Shown here: positions 55,932-64,000 of the stretch, in pieces
Layout: each line of letters opens with the position of its first letter
Position numbering within the stretch: position 1 is the stretch's first letter
Assembly: GCA_016713085.1 (NCBI GenBank)
Contig: JADJPV010000002.1
Span: 62,001-126,000, forward strand
Direction: 5' to 3'
Source of the DNA: Chitinophagaceae bacterium
GTDB taxonomy: Bacteria > Bacteroidota > Bacteroidia > Chitinophagales > Chitinophagaceae
Length of the DNA stretch: 64,000 nt
The notes under the pieces: model-generated
The model's input: only the letters and a program-made list of their open reading frames with translations
Told to the model about the DNA's origin: nothing
The model's database searches: none
Program-made: the position numbers and the translations under genes

Positions 55932-56450
55932 ATGACTAAAGAACAAAAAAATGAAGTGATTGAGGTGCTGAAAGGCAAATTCAGTCAATACAATAATTTC
56001 TACATTACTGATACCGAATCATTAAGTGTAGCACAAGTGGGTAAACTTCGCCGTGCATGTTTCGACAAGAATGTTGAAATGAAAGTGGCTAAGAACACAC
56101 TGATTAAAAAAGCACTGGAATCACTGGATGCTGAACGTTATGCAGGTGTATTTGATGCATTGAATAATGTAACAGCCCTGATGTTTTCAGAAAATCCAAA
56201 AGAACCGGCTTTAATTATCAGTTCATTCCGTAAAGCAAGCAATGGTGCAAAACCAGAATTGAAAGCTGCTTTTATTAATGGTGATGTATATGCCGGCGAT
56301 AATCAATTGAAAGCACTTGTGGCGATCAAGACAAAGAACGAATTGATCGGCGAAGTAATTGGATTGTTGCAGTCTCCTGCAAAACGTGTTATTGCTGCAT
56401 TATTGCATAACGCTGAAACAAAAGGAGAAGCTGTAGCAGCAGCTGAATAA
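55932..56450 (+). CDS. rplJ: 50S ribosomal protein uL10
   Basis: 172 residues; N-terminal rRNA-binding domain (KNEVIEVLKGKFSQYNNFYI, KNTLIKKALE) and a C-terminal helix that binds L7/L12 dimers. It sits 28 bp after rplA. The gap of 143 bp to rplL is longer than the other spacers. Confidence 0.95.
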   Translation: MTKEQKNEVIEVLKGKFSQYNNFYITDTESLSVAQVGKLRRACFDKNVEMKVAKNTLIKKALESLDAERYAGVFDALNNVTALMFSENPKEPALIISSFRKASNGAKPELKAAFINGDVYAGDNQLKALVAIKTKNELIGEVIGLLQSPAKRVIAALLHNAETKGEAVAAAE

Positions 56451-56593
56451 GTTGATGTTAAAAAGTTGGATGAGTTTTCATCTTACTGTAAACATAAAAA
56501 GCCCAGGCCTGAGGGTTATAATCAAAGGCAATTTTTTTAAAACCGCCGTCGGAGCAAACTAAAAGCAGTGAAGACGGTAAAAATTGAATTAAA

Positions 56594-56968
56594 ATGGCAG
56601 ACATTAAAGCATTAGCCGAATCATTAGTAGGCTTAACAGTAAAAGAAGTACAGGAATTAGCAGACGTTCTGAAAGCAGAATACGGTATTGAACCAGCTGC
56701 TGCTGCAGTTGTAGTTGCTGCAGGTGGTGGGGATGGCGCTGCTGCAGTTGAAGAAAAAACTTCATTCAACGTAATTCTGAAGAGCGCTGGCGCATCTAAA
56801 CTGAACGTAGTTAAGATCGTTAAAGACTTAACCGGTTTAGGTTTGAAAGAAGCAAAAGACTTAGTTGACGGTGCTCCAAAGCCTGTTAAAGAAGGTGTTT
56901 CTAAAGCTGAAGCTGACGAAATCGCTGGTAAGCTGAAAGATGCAGGTGCTGATGTAGAAATCGCATAA
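56594..56968 (+). CDS. rplL: 50S ribosomal protein bL12 (L7/L12)
   Basis: 124 residues: N-terminal dimerization helices, an Ala/Gly hinge (AAAAVVVAAGGGDGAA) and the C-terminal factor-binding domain with KIVKDLTGLGLKEAKDLVDGAPKPVKEGV. A terminator lies directly downstream, so in this genome the rplKAJL transcript seems to end here rather than run into rpoB. Confidence 0.96.
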   Translation: MADIKALAESLVGLTVKEVQELADVLKAEYGIEPAAAAVVVAAGGGDGAAAVEEKTSFNVILKSAGASKLNVVKIVKDLTGLGLKEAKDLVDGAPKPVKEGVSKAEADEIAGKLKDAGADVEIA

Positions 56969-56989
56969 TTCTTCTTGTAAAGAAAATTC

Positions 56990-57018
56990 AACCCCGACTT
57001 ATACGTCGGGGTTTTTTT
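56990..57018 (+). terminator. Intrinsic terminator after rplL
   Basis: A 9-bp perfect stem AACCCCGAC / GTCGGGGTT with a six-base loop and seven T, 21 bp past the rplL stop. Confidence 0.9.
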
Positions 57019-57042
57019 ATAGGCAACGTTTTGAAAGCAATG

Positions 57043-57072
57043 TTTGTCTTTCGGATGATAAATTCTATTTTG
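57043..57072 (+). promoter_or_regulatory. Promoter of the T9SS type B protein gene
   Basis: TTTG (57043-57046), 19 bp, then TATTTTG (57066-57072), one T shorter than the consensus TAnnTTTG. The start codon is about 30 bp downstream. Confidence 0.45.
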
Positions 57073-57103
57073 CACTAAATAACCCGCCTGAAAACAATAA
57101 TCA

Positions 57104-59146
57104 GTGAAGTCTTTCTTACTTATAAAATATTATCTGTTCTTTTTGCTTATTGGTGCAGGGTTATTTCAATCCTATTCCGTAAGTGGTCAGGCCTGCACAA
57201 CCTTAGGACAAACACCATCAACTGCATTTCCCGTTTGTGGTACAACTGTATTTCAGCAAACAACCGTTCCCATTTGTTATACACGAACTTTAGTGGTTCC
57301 GGGATGTAACGACGGCGCAGCTTACGGCGATAAAAATCCTTACTGGTACAGGTTTACCTGTTTTGTTTCCGGCTCGTTGGCTTTTACAATTACACCCACT
57401 GATTTGAATGATGATTACGACTGGCAGTTGTACGATATTACGGGCCGCAATCCAGATGATGTATTTACCAATCCTGCACTTGTTGTTACTGGTAACTGGA
57501 GCGGAAGTTCAGGCACAACAGGAGCATCAGCAACGGGCATTACAACTATTCAATGTGCTTCCAACCCTGCTACCAGCACCCCAAGGTTTGCAAGGTCGCC
57601 AAACATTGTTGCTGGAAGAACATATTTATTGTTAGTCAGCCATTACACCGATTCTCAGAGTGGTTACGGTTTATCTTTTGGCGGTGGAACAGCAGTGATC
57701 ACAGATCCAAAAGATCCTTTAATGGCAGATGTAAAACCAAACTGTGGCGGAGATCAGTTAAGGGTGAAACTGAATAAGAAAATGAAATGCTCTTCTATTG
57801 CTGCAAATGGAAGTGATATTGTTGCTTTTCCCGGGGGTATCAATGCAGTCAGTGTAAGTCCAATTGGTTGCAACAGCAATTTTGAAACAGATTCTGTTGT
57901 GATTACTTTATCGCAGCCATTACCAGCCGGGAATTACACATTACAATTAAAGAATGGAAGTGATAATAATACAATTGTTGATTTGTGTGATAAACCAATC
58001 CCTCTTACTGATGTATTAAATTTTCAGATTCAACTTTTACAGCCAACAAAACTTGACAGCTTAGTTCCTGTAGCCTGTGCAACAGGAGAAGTTCGTTTTG
58101 TATTTAAGAAACTGATTCGTTGCAGTTCGATTGATCCCAACGGAACTGATTTTGATGTTACAGGTACTTACCCAGTTACAGTTACAGGAGCTAGAGGTAA
58201 TTGCAGTGCTGATGGATTGACATCAGAAATTATTGTATCATTTTCACAACCTCTTCAGACAAAAGGGACATTTACCGTACGTTTAAAACCAGGATTTGAT
58301 GGGAATACAATCATTGATGAGTGCAATCAGAATACACCCGTTTCTCAAATGAGCTTTTCTGTAAAAGACACTGTCAATGCAGATTTCAGCTACAATATCC
58401 GGTTAGGATGTTTAGCAGATACAGTTGATTATTCACATCCCGGTGGAAATGAAATAAACAGCTGGTTATGGAATTTTGGAACCGGTGCAGGAGCCACTAA
58501 TCAAAATGAGCAGGTGATTTATAAAACCTTTGGAGAAAAAACTGCCACACTGGTTGTTTCAAATGGTTTTTGCAGAGATTCTGTTTCAGCAAAAATTTAC
58601 CTGGATAATTTCCTGAAAGCTGATTTTGTTATAGATACTTTCAATTGCCCTGCAGAGCCTGTCTTAATTACAGGGATACCAACAAGTGAGCGGCCGGTAA
58701 CACATTTCTGGAGTTTTGGTGACGGGCAAACAAGTACAGATGAGCAACCATTACAGCATCTATATCCGGTAACATTTGCAGATGCTAAATACAAAGTGAG
58801 CTATACTGTAACGAATGATTTGGGATGCAGCAATACAATGGAAAAAACAATTACGGTTGTGAAGACCTGCAGAATTGATGTGCCAAATGTGTTTACTCCG
58901 AACGGAGATGGGCTGAATGATTTTTTTGGCCCGTTAAACGCAATCAAAGCTGACCAGCTTATTTTCAGAGTTTATAACCGCTGGGGTAATTTAATTTTTG
59001 AAACCAAGGATTGGCTGAAAGGCTGGGATGGGAAATATAAATCCATTGATCAGGAACCAACCACTTACGTTTGGAGACTCAGCTATATCAACCGGGATAC
59101 GAAAAAAAGCATTGAACTGAAAGGTACTGTTCAATTGATCAGGTAA
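57104..59146 (+). CDS. Secreted T9SS type B sorting-domain protein with PKD domains
   Basis: 680 residues from a GTG at 57104; an in-frame stop lies two codons upstream and no ATG precedes the signal peptide, so GTG is the most likely start. Signal peptide (1-29, ending VSGQA), cysteine-rich beta repeats (about 30-430; the paired segments GGDQLRVKLNKKMKCSSI and TGEVRFVFKKLIRCSSI show an internal duplication), PKD-like domains (about 430-590, with WNFG and WSFGDGQTSTDE), and the gliding-motility-type C-terminal domain (about 595-680, NVFTPNGDGLNDFF, VYNRWGNLIFE). It should be exported by T9SS to the surface. Placement between rplL and rpoB is unusual. Confidence 0.88.
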   Translation: MKSFLLIKYYLFFLLIGAGLFQSYSVSGQACTTLGQTPSTAFPVCGTTVFQQTTVPICYTRTLVVPGCNDGAAYGDKNPYWYRFTCFVSGSLAFTITPTDLNDDYDWQLYDITGRNPDDVFTNPALVVTGNWSGSSGTTGASATGITTIQCASNPATSTPRFARSPNIVAGRTYLLLVSHYTDSQSGYGLSFGGGTAVITDPKDPLMADVKPNCGGDQLRVKLNKKMKCSSIAANGSDIVAFPGGINAVSVSPIGCNSNFETDSVVITLSQPLPAGNYTLQLKNGSDNNTIVDLCDKPIPLTDVLNFQIQLLQPTKLDSLVPVACATGEVRFVFKKLIRCSSIDPNGTDFDVTGTYPVTVTGARGNCSADGLTSEIIVSFSQPLQTKGTFTVRLKPGFDGNTIIDECNQNTPVSQMSFSVKDTVNADFSYNIRLGCLADTVDYSHPGGNEINSWLWNFGTGAGATNQNEQVIYKTFGEKTATLVVSNGFCRDSVSAKIYLDNFLKADFVIDTFNCPAEPVLITGIPTSERPVTHFWSFGDGQTSTDEQPLQHLYPVTFADAKYKVSYTVTNDLGCSNTMEKTITVVKTCRIDVPNVFTPNGDGLNDFFGPLNAIKADQLIFRVYNRWGNLIFETKDWLKGWDGKYKSIDQEPTTYVWRLSYINRDTKKSIELKGTVQLIR

Positions 59147-59217
59147 CAGGCTTTGTTAAAATCCTGACAGCTTTGCCCATTTCTGCCAAAAATGGGGGTA
59201 AATCCCTGTAATCAAAT

Positions 59218-59248
59218 TTTGTTCCAACACACATTATCGCTAACTTTG
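59218..59248 (+). promoter_or_regulatory. Promoter of rpoBC
   Basis: TTTG (59218-59221), a 19-bp spacer and TAACTTTG (59241-59248), a full match to the Bacteroidota promoter, giving a leader of about 130 nt before rpoB. The 236-bp gap holds no credible gene. Confidence 0.75.
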
Positions 59249-59382
59249 CCACCCTAAATTTAGGCTGAATAGCAAATTGGCGCCCATTTACAGTCATAAA
59301 TAACTGAAAATCAATGTACTTGTCTTTACTGAAAGACGGTGAGCTATTCGTGTGCACAAACTTTTAAAACCGGTAAGAACAT

Positions 59383-62300
59383 ATGTCTTCATCAAGAGTT
59401 GCAGCAAACAAGAGAATTAATTTCGGAAAAGTTAAACATCTTGCAGAAATTCCAGATCTGCTCGGCATCCAGATTCAATCTTTTAAAGAGTATTTTCAAT
59501 TAGAAACTACTCCCGATAAGCGTAACATCGAAGGGTTATTCCGTGTGTTTAAGGAAAACTTTCCTATCACCGATACCCGTAACATTTTCGTACTGGAGTT
59601 CTTAGATTATTTTATTGACCCGCCCCGTTATTCTATTGACGAATGTATGGAGCGTGGATTAACTTATGCGGTTCCTCTCAAAGCCAAACTCCGTTTGAGC
59701 TGTAATGATGAGGAGCACGTTGATTTCCAAACCATCGTTCAGGATGTGTTTTTAGGAAACATTCCTTACATGACTCCCCGTGGTACTTTCGTGATCAACG
59801 GTGCTGAGCGTGTAGTGGTATCACAGTTACACCGTTCACCCGGTGTATTCTTCGGTCAGAGCATTCACCCCAATGGAACCAAGATTTACTCTGCAAGAGT
59901 AATTCCGTTTAAAGGTGCGTGGATGGAATTTGCAACAGACATCAATAACGTGATGTATGCTTACATTGACCGTAAGAAAAAATTCCCTGTAACAACTTTA
60001 TTACGTTCAATCGGCTTTGAAACAGATAAGGATATCCTTGAACTGTTTGGCATGGCTGATGAAGTAAAAGCAGATAAAAAAGCACTGGAGAAATTTGAAG
60101 GTAAGCGTTTGGCTGCCCGTGTACTCCGCAGCTGGGTTGAAGATTTCGTTGATGAAGATACTGGTGAAGTAGTAAGTATCGAACGTAACGAAGTAGTGCT
60201 TGAAAGAGATTCCATTCTGGATGCTGAAGCAATTGAAATGATCAGCGAAATGGAAGTGAAGAGTGTATTCATCCAGAAAGAAGAAGTGAGTGGTGATTTT
60301 GCGATCATCTACAACACATTAAATAAAGATACTTCTAACAGTGAGTTGGAAGCGGTTCAGCATATCTACCGTCAATTGCGTGGTGCTGATGCTCCTGATA
60401 ACGAAACTGCACGTGGTATTATTGATAAATTATTCTTCAGTGATAAGCGTTACGATCTGGGTGAAGTTGGCCGTTATAAGATCAACCGTAAACTTGGATT
60501 AAACTTCCCGATTGAGAAGAAGGTATTAACGAAAGATGATATCATCTCCATCATTAAATACCTGGTGAGGTTAACAAATGCCAAAGCTGATATTGATGAT
60601 ATTGATCACCTGAGCAACCGTCGTGTACGTACAGTAGGCGAGCAGTTATATGCTCAGTTTGGTGTAGGTCTTGCACGTATGGCCCGTACCATTCGTGAAA
60701 GAATGAACGTACGTGATAATGAGGTGTTCACTCCTGTTGATCTGATCAATGCAAGAACACTTTCTTCAGTTATCAACTCGTTCTTTGGTACATCACAGTT
60801 ATCACAGTTCCTTGATCAGACAAACCCTCTTTCTGAAATTACACACAAGCGTCGTATCTCAGCGCTCGGGCCCGGTGGTTTGAGTCGTGAAAGAGCTGGT
60901 TTCGAGGTTCGTGACGTTCACTATTCTAACTACGGACGTCTATGTACAATTGAAACACCAGAAGGACCAAACATTGGTTTGATCTCTACCCTTTGTGTTC
61001 ATGCTACTGTAAACGATATGGGCTTTATTGAAACTCCTTACCGTAAAGTAGACAATGGTAAAGTGGATATGAAACATCTTACTTACCTGAGTGCAGAAGA
61101 AGAAGATACAGCTAAGATTGCACAGGTAAATATTGCTGTTGATGATAAAGGACATATCATAGAAGATAAAGTTCGTTCGAGAGAAAGTGGTGATTTCCCG
61201 ATTCTTGATAAAGCAGATGTAGAATATATGGACGTTGCTCCAAACCAGATTGTTGGTTTGAGTGCTTCGTTAATTCCATTCCTTGAACATGATGATGCCA
61301 ACCGTGCATTGATGGGATCAAACATGCAGCGTCAGGCGGTTCCGCTTGTACGTCCGCAAGCTCCTATTGTTGGTACCGGTCTGGAAGCAATGGCAGCAAG
61401 AGATAGCCGTATTCAGTTGAATTCTGAAGGTAAAGGTGTGGTTGAATATGTAGATGCCAATGAAATTCATGTTCGTTACGAAAGAAACGAAGAGCAACGT
61501 TTGGTAAGCTTTGAAGAAGATTTGAAAATCTACAAACTCACCAAGTTCATTAAAACAAACCAGAGTACCTGTATTAACCTGATGCCCGCTGTATTAAAAG
61601 GTCAGGCAGTAAAAGAAGGCGACTTCTTAACTGAAGGTTATGCAGTGAAGAATGGTGAACTCGCATTGGGACGTAACCTGAAAGTGGCGTTCATGCCATG
61701 GAAAGGTTACAACTTTGAGGATGCCATTGTTATTAATGAGAAAGTTGTAAAAGAAGATTTGTTTACTTCTATTCATGTTGATGAATTTGAACTGGAAGTA
61801 CGTGATACCAAATTAGGTGAAGAAGAACTGACACCTGATATTCCAAACGTAAGTGAGGAAGCAACAAAAGATCTGGATCAGAATGGTATCATCCGTATTG
61901 GTGCTGCAATTAAAGAAGGTGATATCTTAATTGGTAAGATCACTCCAAAAGGTGAAAGCGATCCAACTCCTGAAGAGAAGTTGTTACGTGCCATCTTTGG
62001 TGATAAAGCAGGTGATGCAAAAGATGCTTCATTGAAAGCTCCAAGCGGAACTGAAGGTGTGGTGATTGATAAAAAATTATTCCAGCGTGCCAAGAAAGAT
62101 AAGAATGGTAAGATTCGTGAAAAAGCATTACTGGAAAAAGTTGAAAAGATCCACGAAAAAAATACAACTGATCTGCTCGATGTGTTATTAAGCAAACTGT
62201 TGTCTTTGCTGCAAAGCAAAACATCAGCTGGTGTTAACAACAACTTTGGCGAATCATTGATTGGAAAGGCGCTAAGTTCAATCAGAAAAACCTTGCAACA

Positions 62301-63194
62301 ATTGACTATGCCAACGTTAATCCGTTAGGATGGACAGGTGATGCAACAACTGATGAATGGATCAACCAGTTATTACACAACTACAATATCAAGTTCAACG
62401 AAGAGTTGGGCCGTTACAAGAGAGAGAAATTCAACATCTCAATCGGTGATGAATTACCTGCCGGTGTATTGAAACTTGCTAAAGTTTACTTAGCTGTGAA
62501 GCGTAAACTGAAAGTGGGTGATAAGATGGCGGGTCGTCATGGTAACAAAGGTATTGTGGCTAAGATCGTTCGCCAGGAAGACATGCCGTTCCTTGAAGAT
62601 GGAACTCCGGTAGATATCGTATTGAATCCATTGGGTGTACCAAGTCGTATGAACCTTGGACAGATTTACGAAACTGTACTTGGATGGGCTGGTGAAAAAC
62701 TGGGTGTGAAATTCGCAACACCAATCTTTGATGGTGCAAGTGTAGAAGAAATTGCCAATCATATCACTGAGGCAGGTTTACCGAAATTTGGGCATACTTA
62801 TTTATACGATGGTGAAACAGGTGAACGCTTCCACCAGAAAGCAACTGTTGGTATCATTTATATGATCAAACTGCATCACATGGTTGATGACAAGATGCAC
62901 GCCCGTTCAATCGGACCATACTCGCTCATCACACAACAACCATTGGGAGGTAAAGCACAGTTTGGAGGTCAGCGTTTTGGTGAGATGGAGGTTTGGGCAC
63001 TGGAAGCATTTGGTGCATCAAATATCTTGCAGGAATTACTTACACTCAAATCTGATGACATCATGGGTCGTGCAAAAACCTATGAAGCCATTGTTAAAGG
63101 TGACAACGTTCCACGTCCCGGTATTCCTGAATCATTCAATGTATTGGTTCATGAATTAAGAGGCCTGGGTCTTGACCTTAAATTTGAAGAGTAA
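59383..63194 (+). CDS. rpoB: DNA-directed RNA polymerase subunit beta, one single-base deletion
   Basis: Repaired length about 1270 residues, normal for Bacteroidota. The N-terminal lobes, the rifampicin-region segment (FFGTSQLSQFLDQTNPLSEITHKRRISALGPGG split over clusters I-II), PEGPNIGLI, the catalytic-site region GYNFEDAI and the C-terminal clamp GQRFGEMEVWALEA are all seen. The frame breaks at 62268-62269, where one G seems missing: repair gives LIGKGAKFNQKNLATIDYANVNPLG. The downstream part from 62406 is intact. As rpoB is essential, a true break is implausible. No rifampicin-resistance change is obvious in the visible core. rpoC follows after 88 bp. Confidence 0.97.
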
Positions 63195-63282
63195 GGAACA
63201 GAAACCTGAAGTGAGTGACACAACCGGTGTTGACTGAAAATCAAAAGCCGGCATCTAAAAACAAAAAAACAGAAACACAGAT

Positions 63283-64000
63283 ATGGCATTCAGAAAAGAA
63301 AATCGTCAGAGGCCAGTTTTTTCAAAAATCACCATCGGACTTGCATCTCCGGATACAATCCTGGAACGCAGCTTTGGTGAGGTGTTAAAGCCAGAAACCA
63401 TTAACTACCGTACTTACAAACCTGAACGTGATGGTTTGTTTTGCGAAAGGATTTTTGGTCCGGTAAAAGATTTCGAATGTGCTTGCGGTAAGTATAAGCG
63501 TATTCGTTACAAAGGCATAGTTTGCGACCGTTGCGGTGTGGAAGTAACGGAAAAGAAAGTACGTCGTGAAAGAATGGGACACATCAAACTGGTTGTGCCT
63601 GTTGTTCATATCTGGTACTTCAAAGCATTACCAAAAAAGATTGGTTATTTGTTAGGCGTAAGCTCTAAGAAATTAGAGACCATCGTTTACTACGAACGTT
63701 ATGTGGTTATACAACCAGGCGTAAAAGAAACCATGAAGATGGGTGATCTTCTTACTGAAGAAGAATACCTCGATCTGTTAGATACATTACCAAAGGACAA
63801 TCAGTACTTACCTGATGAAGATCCGATGAAATTCATCGCCAAAATGGGTGCTGAAGCTGTGCATGATATGTTACAGCGCATTGATCTGGATCAGTTGAGT
63901 TATGATTTGCGTAATGCAGCAGCAACTGAAACTTCACAGCAACGTAAAGCAGATGCATTAAAGCGTTTGAGCGTTGTAGAAGCTTTCCGTGATGCGAATT
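63283..64000 (+). CDS. rpoC: DNA-directed RNA polymerase subunit beta', 3'-truncated
   Basis: First 239 codons, open to the window end. MAFRKENRQRPVFSKI is the typical Bacteroidota start; the N-terminal zinc ribbon has Cys66, Cys68, Cys81 and Cys84 (CACGKYKR and CDRCGVEV), then the clamp segment VVPVVHIWYFKALPKKIGYLLG. The frame is intact in this part. The catalytic NADFDGD motif lies beyond the window. Confidence 0.97.
   Translation, partial: MAFRKENRQRPVFSKITIGLASPDTILERSFGEVLKPETINYRTYKPERDGLFCERIFGPVKDFECACGKYKRIRYKGIVCDRCGVEVTEKKVRRERMGHIKLVVPVVHIWYFKALPKKIGYLLGVSSKKLETIVYYERYVVIQPGVKETMKMGDLLTEEEYLDLLDTLPKDNQYLPDEDPMKFIAKMGAEAVHDMLQRIDLDQLSYDLRNAAATETSQQRKADALKRLSVVEAFRDAN

Noticed and set aside
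56458..57075. 205-codon open frame antisense to rplL
   Set aside because: It covers rplL exactly in reverse, is low-complexity (Ala/Ser/Thr/Pro from the L12 hinge) and has no family-like features; the rplL reading is certain.
59139..59357. 72-codon antisense frame before rpoB
   Set aside because: It covers the rpoB promoter and leader, has no recognisable motif, and the promoter elements explain the region better.
62268..62269. True pseudogene or split rpoB
   Set aside because: rpoB is essential and both parts are perfectly conserved around a one-base loss; no second copy is seen.

Overview
The window is a 64 kb piece of a Bacteroidota chromosome, most likely Chitinophagales/Chitinophagaceae. 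The reasons are a SusC/SusD pair, type IX secretion (T9SS) parts and cargo, promoters of the form TTTG-N19/20-TAnnTTTG, near-absence of Shine-Dalgarno sequences except in front of rpsU, a family-typical DegT/UXS/RmlBCD sugar cluster, a cyanophycin pair, and AT-rich codon use. The taxonomic call is inference from gene content only. Both ends cut genes: dapA at the left, rpoC at the right.

Layout: 0-16.8 kb is housekeeping on both strands (dapA, esterase, rnz, a STAS-like protein, clpC, cmk, ispH, a GH13 enzyme, htrA, gdhA, ccmB/ccmC/ccmD-like, tdk, waaA). 16.9-24.3 kb is a co-directional nucleotide-sugar cassette (DegT aminotransferase, UDP-glucose dehydrogenase, UDP-xylose synthase, a second nucleotide-sugar dehydrogenase, RmlB, RmlC, RmlD). 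24.5-30.7 kb is a SusC/SusD outer-membrane uptake pair with a secreted metallophosphoesterase. 30.7-36.5 kb holds tRNA-Gln, cyanophycin synthetase and cyanophycinase, an SGNH hydrolase and tyrS. 36.7-42.9 kb is a PorV2/PorU2-type T9SS operon. 43-48.3 kb is an envelope-glycan-like group (sulfatase-fold membrane enzyme, YfhO-like membrane protein, methyltransferase, family 2 glycosyltransferase). 48.4-51 kb has ribE, rpsU, xerC and hpf. 51.1-64 kb is the translation/transcription block: four tRNAs, tuf, tRNA-Trp, secE, nusG, rplK, rplA, rplJ, rplL, rpoB, rpoC.

The last block is a classical secE-nusG-rplKAJL-rpoBC order, but split. A terminator and a convergent histone-H1-like gene sit between nusG and rplK, and a terminator plus a 680-residue T9SS type B secreted protein sit between rplL and rpoB. 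Each resumed segment has its own good sigma-ABfr-type promoter.

Data-quality warning: nine genes, including rpoB, nusG and clpC, are broken by a total of 14 single-base indels, almost all in homopolymer runs. These genes are annotated as full-length with the indel positions given; the pattern fits uncorrected long-read sequence errors better than real gene loss. No CRISPR array, insertion sequence, prophage, rRNA or replication origin was found. No stretch longer than 300 bases lacks a gene. I did not find a clearly new biological system; the split beta operon with its two inserted genes, the lone strong Shine-Dalgarno of rpsU and the stop-codon-sharing convergent gene pairs are the most interesting signals.
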